From Deltaproteobacteria bacterium (GTDB lineage Bacteria; Desulfobacterota; Syntrophobacteria; BM002): DNA of 59,424 nt. Location of the stretch: assembly GCA_022340905.1 (NCBI GenBank), contig JAJDNB010000250.1, forward strand, positions 1 through 59,424, given 5' to 3'. The translations under genes and the position numbers were made by a program. Shown piece by piece: positions 16,631 to 24,340 of the stretch (its first letter is position 1; every line of letters begins with the position of its first letter). The notes beneath the pieces were generated by a model, which worked only from the letters and a program-made list of their open reading frames with translations, was not told the origin of the DNA and ran no database searches.

Positions 16631-17010
16631 TAGTTTTCCGTATTTTAAAAAAATATAGAATTTTAAATAGTTATGAGCGCCAAAAGTAAATGCTCCAGTG
16701 GTGTGCCAGGGAGATATGAGGACTATTTTATTAATGAACAGTTGTTCATTTAAGCGGTGAGGAATGAAACATGGGTGAACTGCAAAATGTTGACAAATGT
16801 CTCCCTGCCAGCGAACATCCTTGCTCATAGGAAGAAAAGATTCTACAATTCGGCTACCGCGCAAAGGGCGAGGCAAATAGATGGCTGATAGCAAGCGGCA
16901 TACACTTAGCAATTGGCAAAATTGTTTCTTTGTCCTGTGGCTGTCCAATTAAATTGTAAGAGCTGCCTACTGCCGCCTGCCCGCTGCTAGCTAATCAGGG
17001 AGAAATAACG
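16631..17010. other. Intergenic region between tetR and queF
   Basis: 380 bp without a supported gene. It holds a second palindrome (AATGAACA and TGTTCATT at 16733-16750), a TTGACA at 16792 without a good -10, and near 16955 a degenerate CTGCCTACTGCCGCCTGCCCGC array. No preQ1 riboswitch pattern was recognised in front of queF. Confidence 0.5.
16733..16750. promoter_or_regulatory. Second palindrome upstream of tetR/queF
   Basis: AATGAACA and TGTTCATT, 8-bp perfect arms with a 2-base spacer. It shares the TGAA/TTCA half-site character of the FadR-type box but differs in sequence; it could serve the same or another regulator. Confidence 0.35.
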
Positions 17011-17418
17011 ATGACCGATAAGTTTAGACATCTTGGCAGTGGTGAGACAAAGTACGAATATCAAGTGAATCCTGACCTGTTGGAGACCTTTGACAATCCT
17101 CACCCGGATAGGGACTACAGGGTAACCTTTACCACCAGCGAACTGACCAGCCTCTGTCCAATCACCGGCCAACCAGATTTTTACCGACTAACCATTACCT
17201 ATATTCCGGATCGGCGATGTCTGGAATCCAAATCACTGAAGCTATACCTTTTCAGCTACCGGCAAAGTGGTATGTTCGCTGAGGATATGGCCAATCGCAT
17301 CCTCGACGATCTGGTAGAAATATGCCGCCCCCGCTGGATGGAGTTGGAAAGTGAAATGAATCCTAGAGGTGGGATAGGTTTGACTGTACGGGTGGAGCAC
17401 AAAGCTCATGAAATCTAG
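17011..17418 (+). CDS. queF: NADPH-dependent preQ0 reductase QueF
   Basis: 135 residues, the unimodular (short) QueF type. The enzyme reduces 7-cyano-7-deazaguanine to the aminomethyl form in queuosine synthesis. The catalytic cysteine is in TSLCPITGQPDF (about residue 51), and the family motif ESKSLKLYLFSYR (about 71-83) binds NADPH. The histidine and glutamate of VRVEHK lie near the C-terminus. The start has GGGAG upstream. yhhQ overlaps its 3' end by 11 bases, so the two are co-translated. No queC, queD or queE is seen here. Confidence 0.95.
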   Translation: MTDKFRHLGSGETKYEYQVNPDLLETFDNPHPDRDYRVTFTTSELTSLCPITGQPDFYRLTITYIPDRRCLESKSLKLYLFSYRQSGMFAEDMANRILDDLVEICRPRWMELESEMNPRGGIGLTVRVEHKAHEI

Positions 17419-18067
17419 TGATTCGCAACGAGGATTAAACTACTTAGCTTTGCTCGCTTGCGTTTTTGCCGGGAGCTTGGTCCTTGCTGCTGTTATGGCA
17501 AGTAAGATTATCAAGGTGGGCCCAATAGTTGTCCCCGCCGGCGTATTGGCATACTGCCTCACTTTCCTGATCACTGATGTGATCAGTGAAATCTGGGGTA
17601 AAGAGCAGGCTCAGACAGTGGTTATGGGGGGGTTTTTTACTCTGGTGCTGGTCTTTGTCCTGACTACCGCAAGTATTGTATGGCCTCCGGCTTCTTTCTG
17701 GCCCCACCAGCAAGCATATCAGACCATCCTTGGGAGCAGTGCGCGAATTATGGTAGCCAGTTTAACCGCCTATCTCTTCAGTCAGTATCATGATGTTTGG
17801 GCCTTTCACTTCTGGAAGCGAGTGACTGACGAACGATTTTTGTGGTTGCGGAACAACGCCTCTACAATTGTTTCGCAGTTATTGGACAGTGTGATATTCA
17901 TTACCATTGCTTTCTATGGTTCCTTGCCGCTGATGCCACTCATATTGGGACAATGGGTTGTAAAAGTGGGTATCGCCTTATTAGATACGCCTTTTGTTTA
18001 CCTTCTTGTATATGTGGTGAGACGTCGGCTCCCTTCTGCAGGACTGGGGCCAACCTTTGAGACATAG
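17408..18067 (+). CDS. yhhQ: Queuosine precursor transporter (YhhQ/QPTR)
   Basis: 219 residues with about six hydrophobic segments. Family-typical parts are ITDVISEIWGKEQAQTVV and the loop LRNNASTIVSQLLDSVIFIT. Members import preQ0 or preQ1. The overlap with queF links import of preQ0 to its reduction and suggests that this organism salvages the precursor, whether or not it also makes it. The TAG stop (18065-18067) coincides with the TAG that begins a degraded repeat-element end. Confidence 0.92.
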   Translation: MKSSDSQRGLNYLALLACVFAGSLVLAAVMASKIIKVGPIVVPAGVLAYCLTFLITDVISEIWGKEQAQTVVMGGFFTLVLVFVLTTASIVWPPASFWPHQQAYQTILGSSARIMVASLTAYLFSQYHDVWAFHFWKRVTDERFLWLRNNASTIVSQLLDSVIFITIAFYGSLPLMPLILGQWVVKVGIALLDTPFVYLLVYVVRRRLPSAGLGPTFET

Positions 18068-18101
18068 CCTGGATACTGCATGAATCACCCGCTGCGAGAC
18101 G
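18065..18101. repeat. Degraded end of the MITE-like element
   Basis: TAGCCTGGATACTGCATGAA followed by TCACCCGCTGCGAGACG matches the left end of the element at 524 in most positions. The rest of the element cannot be followed beyond this. As at 524, the TAG is the stop codon of the preceding gene. Confidence 0.5.
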
Positions 18102-18336
18102 TATCGTGTCCGTTCAGGAGGCTCGTCCGGAATGACGTGTTCGGCGCATGGTGACATGGTTTCGAATGAAAAAAGAGACTATTGCTCGCTCATTTATAGG
18201 TATATTATTTTTTTTCTTGCCCTGAGTCACATAGCTCGCTAGCCTAGTGTTTGTGCAAGGAGTTGAAATGCAATCAACAAAGGAACTGATACGCCACAGC
18301 GTTTGACACTCAGGCAATATAGGAGGTTAGACTTTG

Positions 18337-19920
18337 ATGAAAATCCTCATAAGTGACAACCTTGCCCAGAGGGGCATCGATCTGCTAAGCAGCGTCCCTG
18401 AGTTCGAGGTGGAATTCAAACCCGGGCTCTCTCTGGAAGATCTTAAAAGCGCTATTAGTGATGCAGAGGCACTCATCATTAGGAGTGGTACTGAGGTGAC
18501 CTCGGAAATCATTGGGGCTGCTAAAAGGTTGAGGGTAATTGGTCGAGCCGGCATAGGGTTGGATAACGTGGATATACCGGCGGCGAGCAAACGGGGCATT
18601 GTGGTAATGAATACCCCTGACGGCAACGTAATTACCACAGCCGAACACTCAATAGCCATGCTTATGGCTCTTTCTAGGAATATCCACCAAGCCACCACTT
18701 CCATGAAAAGCGGCAAATGGGATAAAAAACGATTTCTTGGACAAGAAGTCTTCCACAAAACTTTGGGAATAATCGGCATCGGCCGCATTGGGCGGATTGT
18801 AGCTGAGCGTGCCCTGGGACTGCGGATGCAGGTGTTTGCCTATGATCCCCACATGGAGCCAGAGACTATTCAGAAATTGGGCGTTGTTTCCGTGGATTTG
18901 GATGAGCTACTCAATAAGTCTGACTACATTACCGTACACACACCTCTCACCAGGGAGACCAAGGGACTGCTCAATCGTGAGGCTTTCGCCAAAATGAAGG
19001 ATGGCGTTATGATAATCAACTGTGCCCGAGGTGGCATCGTCAACGAGCAGGACCTCTATGAGGCGATTACCAGCGGCAAGGTAGCAGGGGCAGCCCTTGA
19101 TGTATTTGAACAAGAACCGCCTGGTGACCATCCCCTGCTCAAATTAGATCAAGTGATCTGCACTCCCCATCTCGGGGCCTCCACCGGTGAAGCCCAAGAG
19201 AATGTAGCTGTGTCCGTAGCCGAGCAGATAAAAGAGTTTCTTCTCGCTGGCGGCATTCGCAACGCGGTAAATACTCCTCAGATAACGTGCGAACTCATGA
19301 GCGAGATTTGCCATTATCTTACTTTGGCTGAAAGATTGGGGTGTTTTCTAGGGCAGATAACTCAGGGTGCTATGAAAGAGGTGACCATCGAATACATGGG
19401 CGGTGTTGCTCAGTTGGACACAGCACCCATTACCTTGTCAGCTTTGAAAGGGCTTCTCGAGCCTATACTCCAACACGAGGTGAACTATGTAAACGCCCCA
19501 ATCCTGGCTAGGGAAAGGGGAATTTTTGTAAAGGACTCCCGGAGTGAAGAGGCTCAGGATTACCTAAATCTCATAACCATTCGGGTGAAAAGTACGGCTG
19601 AAGAAACATCGGCTTCGGGAACGTTATTTGGCAAAAAAGAACCGAGGCTCGTTCGTTTCAACGACATTGCTCTGGAAGCAGATATGAGGGGCCATTTAGT
19701 ACTCATTTACAATGAAGATGTGCCCGGGACTTTCGGGAGTATCGGCACCTGCTTCGGCAACCACAGTATCAATATCTCCATGTGGAAAGCCGGCCAGATC
19801 GTTGAAACGGGAGAGAATGTCCTGCTCCTTAGAGTCGACAACCCGGTGGACGAAAATACCATGGAAGATCTCATAGATCTTCCCAATGTCAATTCAGTGC
19901 AACTGTTGGATATTCGGTAA
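18337..19920 (+). CDS. serA: D-3-phosphoglycerate dehydrogenase
   Basis: 527 residues, the long SerA type with an intervening domain and a C-terminal ACT domain. The start has AGGAGG upstream. The nucleotide site is TLGIIGIGRIGRIVAERAL (about 146-164); catalytic residues lie in NCARGGIVNEQDL (arginine), the glutamate after DVFEQEP and the histidine of TPHLGAST. The ACT domain (about 455-527) begins GHLVLIYNEDVPGTFGSIG and is the usual serine-sensing site. It oxidises 3-phosphoglycerate as the first step of serine synthesis. It stands alone, without serB or serC in the window. Confidence 0.95.
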   Translation: MKILISDNLAQRGIDLLSSVPEFEVEFKPGLSLEDLKSAISDAEALIIRSGTEVTSEIIGAAKRLRVIGRAGIGLDNVDIPAASKRGIVVMNTPDGNVITTAEHSIAMLMALSRNIHQATTSMKSGKWDKKRFLGQEVFHKTLGIIGIGRIGRIVAERALGLRMQVFAYDPHMEPETIQKLGVVSVDLDELLNKSDYITVHTPLTRETKGLLNREAFAKMKDGVMIINCARGGIVNEQDLYEAITSGKVAGAALDVFEQEPPGDHPLLKLDQVICTPHLGASTGEAQENVAVSVAEQIKEFLLAGGIRNAVNTPQITCELMSEICHYLTLAERLGCFLGQITQGAMKEVTIEYMGGVAQLDTAPITLSALKGLLEPILQHEVNYVNAPILARERGIFVKDSRSEEAQDYLNLITIRVKSTAEETSASGTLFGKKEPRLVRFNDIALEADMRGHLVLIYNEDVPGTFGSIGTCFGNHSINISMWKAGQIVETGENVLLLRVDNPVDENTMEDLIDLPNVNSVQLLDIR

Positions 19921-19965
19921 AACCGTGGCACACGCTATCCATGTCAACCGGGCGGTGGTCTCTGG

Positions 19966-20155
19966 GTTAGCGGCATAGAGCATGGCGCATGGAGCATAGG
20001 GTAAAAGGTACATTTCAAATTTGGAATTTTTCGACCCTCATATCGTAGCCCTCAATTCGAAATTCGCTAACCGCATTTCGAAATCATCTCTCTGCTATCA
20101 GCTATTGGCTGCATACTGACGCCATGCGCTTTGCGGTGAACGAAGTGAACGTACA
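19966..20155. repeat. Composite degenerate word array upstream of the enoyl-CoA hydratase
   Basis: Contains GCATAGAGCATGGCGCATGG-type words (from 19973), then TTCAAATTTGGAATTTTTCG and AATTCGAAATTCGC words (20013-20085), then CTATCAGCTATTGGCTGC, and finally GCGCTTTGCGGTGAACG (from about 20126). No gene is seen in 19921-20181. Confidence 0.6.
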
Positions 20156-20181
20156 AATAACCACAATGAACAGGAGCAACA

Positions 20182-20955
20182 ATGAATTACAAGAATATCC
20201 AAGTCCATACTGACGGTGCTATAAGTACTCTCATCTTAAACCGGCCGGGAAAAAGAAACGCTCTGTCCTTAAACACCCTTGAGGAGATGGGCCAGGCTCT
20301 CAAAGATTTGGCGGAACGCCAGGAGGTAAAGGTAGTGATCTTAAGAGGTAATGGATCGGTATTTTCAGCTGGCCACGACCTGAAAGAACTCGTTGAGGGA
20401 GGGCTCAAAGAATATCGTAAAATTTTTGCAACCTGTTTGAAGGCGATGCTCTTGCTGCGAAAGATTCCACAACCGGTGATTGCGGCTGTGCATGGAATTG
20501 CCACCGCTGCTGGCTGTCAACTGGTGGCGGCATGTGATTTGGCGGTTGCCACCGAGGATGCCCGCTTTGCCACCCCTGGAGTGAAGATAGGGTTTTTTTG
20601 TACAACGCCAATGGTGCCTTTGAGTCGAGTAGTGGGTCGGAAAAAAGCCCTAGAGATGCTGTTCACAGGGGAGTTCATCTCAGCTCAAGAGGCGTTGCAG
20701 TTTGGTCTCGTCAACAGGGTCGTACCAGCAGAGGAGCTTGATGAAGCGGTAAAAGATCTGGCTGAACGTATCTGCCAGTTTAGCCGGACAGTCCTGGGAT
20801 CAGGAAAGGAGGCTTTTTACCGACAGATTGAAATGTCTGAAAGCTTGGCCTATGCCTACGCCACTGAGGTTATTTCGGCCAACGGGGTGATGCCAGTGGC
20901 CCGGGAGGGTATGGCCGCCTTTTTGGAAAAAAGGCGGCCAGTGTGGCCAGAATGA
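20182..20955 (+). CDS. Enoyl-CoA hydratase/isomerase family protein
   Basis: 257 residues, normal for a single-domain crotonase. The oxyanion-hole segments are FSAGHDLKEL (about 59-68) and HGIATAAGCQLVAACDLAVA (about 100-119). The residue positions that hold the two catalytic glutamates of classical enoyl-CoA hydratase are not clearly glutamate here (GIATAAGCQLV and PGVKIGFFCTTPM), so this is closer to the ECHDC3-like subgroup, whose reaction is uncertain. The start has AGGAGC upstream. The AhpD-like gene follows after a repeat array of about 140 bp. Confidence 0.85.
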   Translation: MNYKNIQVHTDGAISTLILNRPGKRNALSLNTLEEMGQALKDLAERQEVKVVILRGNGSVFSAGHDLKELVEGGLKEYRKIFATCLKAMLLLRKIPQPVIAAVHGIATAAGCQLVAACDLAVATEDARFATPGVKIGFFCTTPMVPLSRVVGRKKALEMLFTGEFISAQEALQFGLVNRVVPAEELDEAVKDLAERICQFSRTVLGSGKEAFYRQIEMSESLAYAYATEVISANGVMPVAREGMAAFLEKRRPVWPE

Positions 20956-20959
20956 TATT

Positions 20960-21094
20960 CGCTTAGCGCATAGCAAAAGAAAAGAGTGAAAGGGGAATGA
21001 TAAACGGTGAACATTGCGGAACCAGCAAATAATCGGCTTACCGTTTACTGTTTACCCAACGCTCCGCGCTCTGCGCTTTGCGTTCGACGAAAGG
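20960..21094. repeat. Composite inverted array (GCGCATAGC, TAAACGGTGAAC words)
   Basis: Starts with TTAGCGCATAGC, continues with TAAACGGTGAACATTGCGG at 21001, its inverted partner CTTACCGTTTACTGTTTACC at 21037, and CGCTCTGCGCTTTGCG near 21065. The central part is closely related to 37240-37315, including GTGAAC, TTGCGGA(G/A)CCAG and the right arm. Confidence 0.65.
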
Positions 21095-21102
21095 AGATAC
21101 CA

Positions 21103-21420
21103 ATGTACTTGCCTAAGCCATTCAAAAAGTTCGAGAGTCAATATCCCGAAATTGCTAAACTCTATGAAGAATTGGGAGTCAAGTGTCAAGCGGCCGGACC
21201 TCTCGATGCTAAGACACGATATTTGATTAACTTGGGGATCGCTGTGGGGGCGGTCTCTCCGGGGGCGGTGAAGTCTCACGCCCGTAAAGCAATTGAGCAT
21301 GGAGCGTCCACCGGAGAAGTCTATCATGCTTTGCTGCTTGCTCTCACTACCGTTGGTTTTCCGGCCATGATTGCTGCTATGGGATGGGTGGAAGAAGTAG
21401 TGTCGGCTGCAACCCCATAG
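21103..21420 (+). CDS. AhpD-like (carboxymuconolactone decarboxylase fold) protein
   Basis: 105 residues from ATG 21103, which has AAGGAGA upstream; the longer open frame from 21007 runs through a repeat array. The segment SHARKAIEHGASTGEVYHAL is the AhpD/CMD core. Active AhpD-type proteins have a CxxC before this helix; here the place reads SPGAVKSH, without cysteines, so thiol peroxidase activity is unlikely. The single cysteine is at the start of CQAAG. Function unknown. Confidence 0.8.
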   Translation: MYLPKPFKKFESQYPEIAKLYEELGVKCQAAGPLDAKTRYLINLGIAVGAVSPGAVKSHARKAIEHGASTGEVYHALLLALTTVGFPAMIAAMGWVEEVVSAATP

Positions 21421-21424
21421 GCTA

Positions 21425-21964
21425 ATGGTCATGTTCAGCCCAGCAGAAATCGAGGTGGTCTCCCAGGCGGTGGAAATTGCCGAAGATGTGACGGCCAATC
21501 ATTTCAAGATTTCCACTGCCCGCTGGAAACATGTGCGCTACGACATCCGCACTCTTGCTGAGCTCAGCCCTCATGAGATAACAGACTATGCCTTTGCCCA
21601 GATAACCCGCTACAGTGGCAAAACTGAGCTGTCCGGGCAACGGCACTATGATTACTTCAAAATCTGTTTGCAAGACCAAAACATAAAGGCGGCAGTGGAA
21701 CGGGATGAACGGGTGAGACTCCTTCCCCTTGGTATTTATGTGGTTACCCATGAATTGGTTCACATTGTTCGTTTCTGTAAGTTTCTCCAGCGCTTCGATG
21801 CCGAGCCTCTGGAGCGTCAACGAGAGGAGATGAGAGTTCATGAGATCACTCAACGGGTCCTCGGCAGTCTGAAACTTCCTCATCTGGGTTATGTTCTAGA
21901 GGTTTACGGTGACTATCAATTTATGGAAAAGCTCAAAGATCACTCTCTGGCCGCTTCCACTTGA
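21425..21964 (+). CDS. Putative zinc-binding protein with HExxH-type motif
   Basis: 179 residues; I do not recognise a named family. It contains VVTHELVHIVRF, with HELVH at about residues 109-113, followed by a glutamate-rich helix and VHEITQ near 139. This could give the His-Glu-His pair of a zincin and a downstream third ligand. No signal peptide or membrane segment is visible, so it would be cytoplasmic. It begins 4 bp after the AhpD-like gene and precedes the FmdB-type gene by 80 bp, all on the plus strand. The start (21425, or ATG 21431) has no clear ribosome binding site and may be coupled to the gene before. Confidence 0.65.
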   Translation: MVMFSPAEIEVVSQAVEIAEDVTANHFKISTARWKHVRYDIRTLAELSPHEITDYAFAQITRYSGKTELSGQRHYDYFKICLQDQNIKAAVERDERVRLLPLGIYVVTHELVHIVRFCKFLQRFDAEPLERQREEMRVHEITQRVLGSLKLPHLGYVLEVYGDYQFMEKLKDHSLAAST

Positions 21965-22044
21965 CAAGTTACCGACGGTGATTATATATATCTTGGTTGT
22001 CAAGTTGTTGGCATAATCGATCTGTTCGTTGGAGGTGGTTGAGA

Positions 22045-22341
22045 GTGCCTATTTATGAATATGAATGCGTAAAATGTCACCAGACAACTGAGGCATTGCA
22101 AAAGTTCTCTGACCCTCCTTTGAGCAAGTGCCCTCAGTGTAACGGACGCTTAAAGAAGCTTATGTCCTTGAATAGTTTTCACCTTAAGGGTAGTGGCTGG
22201 TATGTAACAGATTACGCTGGAAAGAAACCGAGCAGCCATGCGGACAAAAGCCCTAGCGACAGTGGTGGCAAACCCGATAATGCTAAAGCTAGTAAGTCGG
22301 AAAAAAGCAAAAGCAGCAGCGAAAGCGCTACTCAGTCCTAA
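22045..22341 (+). CDS. FmdB-type zinc-ribbon protein
   Basis: 98 residues from GTG 22045, with GGAGG 10 bases upstream; an earlier in-frame start (21997) would add residues unlike the family. The protein begins PIYEYEC, the invariant FmdB/CxxC_CXXC_SSSS opening, with CVKCH and CPQC as the zinc ligands. The C-terminal third is low complexity, rich in Ser, Lys and Asp, as is common in this family. Members are known as regulators of amidase/formamidase genes in one case; elsewhere the role is unknown. Confidence 0.88.
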   Translation: MPIYEYECVKCHQTTEALQKFSDPPLSKCPQCNGRLKKLMSLNSFHLKGSGWYVTDYAGKKPSSHADKSPSDSGGKPDNAKASKSEKSKSSSESATQS

Positions 22342-22413
22342 CTCCTACCTAAAGTCTCATCAAACTCTGCCTATGTGAAATCTCAAGTCACTTTTCGTCT
22401 AACCATCACTTCC

Positions 22414-22842
22414 CTAGAGAACATATTCCCAGGTCTGAGATGTAAACATGTACCGGGGAAACTGGGAGATAAGCCGACCGGGTAAGTGAAGAGCACAACC
22501 GATTATTAGAGAGGTGCTGACAACAATGACGTACCCAGGAGTGCCGGCGAACTCAGTCTTGATTTCTCTCCTTTCAACCAGATCACGCAACTGAGCTGAT
22601 GTGAGAGTGACTATATTTTTGTTTGCATGAGCACCGAGGAGCTGTAATGCCACTGAAGTTGGTTTCAGGTGAGGTCCTAGCCAGCGGAGGAGTGGCATGC
22701 CAATAGACTTCACCTGAAGTAAGGCCAAATCCTGCAAGCGTATGTCTTTATTCACCAGCCATGCGGTGCGGCCTCTTCTATAAAGATAATAATTGGAAAA
22801 GATTGCCCCAGGGATGCCGAAGCGACGCCGGAAGAATTCCAC
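22414..22842 (-). CDS. C-terminal RNA-binding part of an RsmF-type methyltransferase
   Basis: About 142 residues from GTG 22842, which has AAGGGG 7 bases upstream. The sequence (FFRRRFGIP, LKPTSVALQLLGAHANKN, GTPGYVIVV, PGRLISQFPR) resembles the domain that follows the methyltransferase domain in RsmF/NOL1-NOP2-sun proteins. The methyltransferase gene ends 13 bp upstream in another frame, so what is usually one protein appears as two. It could be a natural split with two cooperating chains, or a frameshift in an originally single gene. TTG 22872 is an alternative start that would overlap the methyltransferase. Confidence 0.65.
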   Translation of the reverse strand: MEFFRRRFGIPGAIFSNYYLYRRGRTAWLVNKDIRLQDLALLQVKSIGMPLLRWLGPHLKPTSVALQLLGAHANKNIVTLTSAQLRDLVERREIKTEFAGTPGYVIVVSTSLIIGCALHLPGRLISQFPRYMFTSQTWEYVL

Positions 22843-22855
22843 CAGGTGACCCCTT

Positions 22856-23773
22856 TCAGGATCCTTTACCAACTTTGGCCATGAAGAATCCCACTGTATC
22901 GATTTGCTGGGGGTAGATGCGCCAGCAATATTTGATGGAGGCATCATAGGAGGTCTCCTTCCATTGCTGCAACCCTGGACTGTGTGGCAGGTCCATTGCA
23001 ATGGGTTGAATCTCTGCCGGCCTGGTTTCTAATAAGAACTGGACCACGCCTTCGTTTTCATCGGGAGAATAGGTGCAGGTGGAATAAACCAAGGTACCAC
23101 CAACCTTGAGCAGATCAAATGCCATCAGGAGAAGGTCACGCTGCAACCTCGTTAGTTTCTTACTAGCCTGGGTTGACTGTCTGAGGGTTCCACTCGGACC
23201 GGCCCGCAAAGTGCCCTCGGCCGAACATGGAACATCTACCAGAACTCGGTCAAAGAAAAATCTCTTGGGAAAGGTTTGGCCCGGATAGCGGGTGATCACG
23301 GTATTGGTCACACCTAATCTCTTTAAATTTGCTTTTAAAGGGATAAGACGGTCTGGGTTCCTATCGTTGGCCACGATTATTCCCTTGTTTTGCATTAACT
23401 GAGCAAGCAGACTAGTCTTGCTCCCAGGTGCAGCACAGAGATCCAATACTGTTTCGTCCGGCTCTGGTCCAAGAACAAAGGCAGCCAGAACTGACGAAAG
23501 CGCTTGAGAATGCAAAAGACCCAAAGAGAATTCGAGAAGGTGGCCAGGTTGGCTAATATTCACGGCTCGGTACACGAAGTCGAAAGGATCTTCTTTCACT
23601 AGCAGAGCGCCTTGCTCTTCAAGGTGCAGGCGAGTTTCACTCACAGGAGCTTTGAGGGTGTTCATCCGGAGGTGTACTGGCAAGGGGTCGGACAATTTTC
23701 TACAAAAAGCCACAAAATCGGGGATTATTTGAGAGAACGGGGCGAAGTACGCTTCAGGTGTCAAGCTAGCCAT
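22856..23773 (-). CDS. NOL1/NOP2/sun-family RNA cytosine-5 methyltransferase
   Basis: 305 residues. S-adenosylmethionine motif I is VLDLCAAPGSKTSLLAQ; motif IV with the first catalytic cysteine is VLVDVPCSAEGT; motif VI with the nucleophilic cysteine is GTLVYSTCTYSPDENE. It should methylate C5 of a cytosine in rRNA or tRNA. It is shorter than RsmB or RsmF because the C-terminal domain is encoded separately by the next gene. The region upstream of the start is occupied by copy 2 of the MITE-like element. Confidence 0.9.
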   Translation of the reverse strand: MASLTPEAYFAPFSQIIPDFVAFCRKLSDPLPVHLRMNTLKAPVSETRLHLEEQGALLVKEDPFDFVYRAVNISQPGHLLEFSLGLLHSQALSSVLAAFVLGPEPDETVLDLCAAPGSKTSLLAQLMQNKGIIVANDRNPDRLIPLKANLKRLGVTNTVITRYPGQTFPKRFFFDRVLVDVPCSAEGTLRAGPSGTLRQSTQASKKLTRLQRDLLLMAFDLLKVGGTLVYSTCTYSPDENEGVVQFLLETRPAEIQPIAMDLPHSPGLQQWKETSYDASIKYCWRIYPQQIDTVGFFMAKVGKGS

Positions 23774-23827
23774 GGAGGAAATCCTGGCTGGAATGGCGAG
23801 TTAGAGATTGCTTTCGGTAAAATCTTT

Positions 23828-24058
23828 AGCCCGGATATTTCATAAATCATCTGCTGCGACCACGAAACAGGGAACCCACTTGTGGGACTGAGCGGAGCGC
23901 AGCGAGCGCGAATAATATGGCCGTCCTTCCTGGCGTCCTCGGGTGTCGGCTCCTGCGACGTACCGTTCAGGTACGCCTCGGAACCAACACCCTGTGGTTG
24001 CCAGGTGGCACGCCCATCTTCATGGTCTCGCGACAGTAATTCATGAAACATCCGGGCT
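23828..24058. repeat. MITE-like element, copy 2
   Basis: 231 bp, same ends and core as the copy at 524-704, with about 50 extra bases inserted between the left end and the core (from 23865). Both ends are flanked by TA (TTTAGCCCGG on the left, CCGGGCTAGG on the right), as expected for a TA target duplication. The right end supplies the last residues and the stop codon of the minus-strand gene at 24041. Confidence 0.85.
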
Positions 24059-24340
24059 AGGATCCTCGTATTCAGAAGAATCTGTAATCAGTCGGGGGCT
24101 TTCCACAGGCCCCTGGGGAACACTGTTCCGCAGACGACCTATCACTCTAATGATAACCGCAACCATGACCACGACACTGATTAGTATAATGAGGTTGGAG
24201 GCAAAAAAGGTGAGGATAAACTGATAGGGATGGTTGAGACTGTAAGAGGATATGCATAGACTGATACCCACAAAAAGAAAAAAAATGGACAGTAGTGCAC
24301 TGGCACCGCATGCGGTCCACCAGAGCAACTTCCTCACCAT
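24041..24340 (-). CDS. Small membrane protein, 3' end from a repeat element
   Basis: 99 residues with two hydrophobic segments (about 8-32 and 44-68) and a short polar C-terminal tail. No family recognised. The last residues, SPDVS and the TGA stop, are read from the inverted end of the MITE-like element, so the natural C-terminus was probably replaced on insertion. It overlaps the 3' end of the sensor kinase gene by 7 bases and so belongs to its transcript; a role beside the kinase is possible but only suggested by this overlap. Confidence 0.65.
   Translation of the reverse strand: MVRKLLWWTACGASALLSIFFLFVGISLCISSYSLNHPYQFILTFFASNLIILISVVVMVAVIIRVIGRLRNSVPQGPVESPRLITDSSEYEDPSPDVS

Noticed and set aside
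16640-17010. preQ1 riboswitch in front of queF
   Set aside because: No pattern of the known preQ1 classes could be fitted; only a degenerate repeat array and a palindrome are visible.
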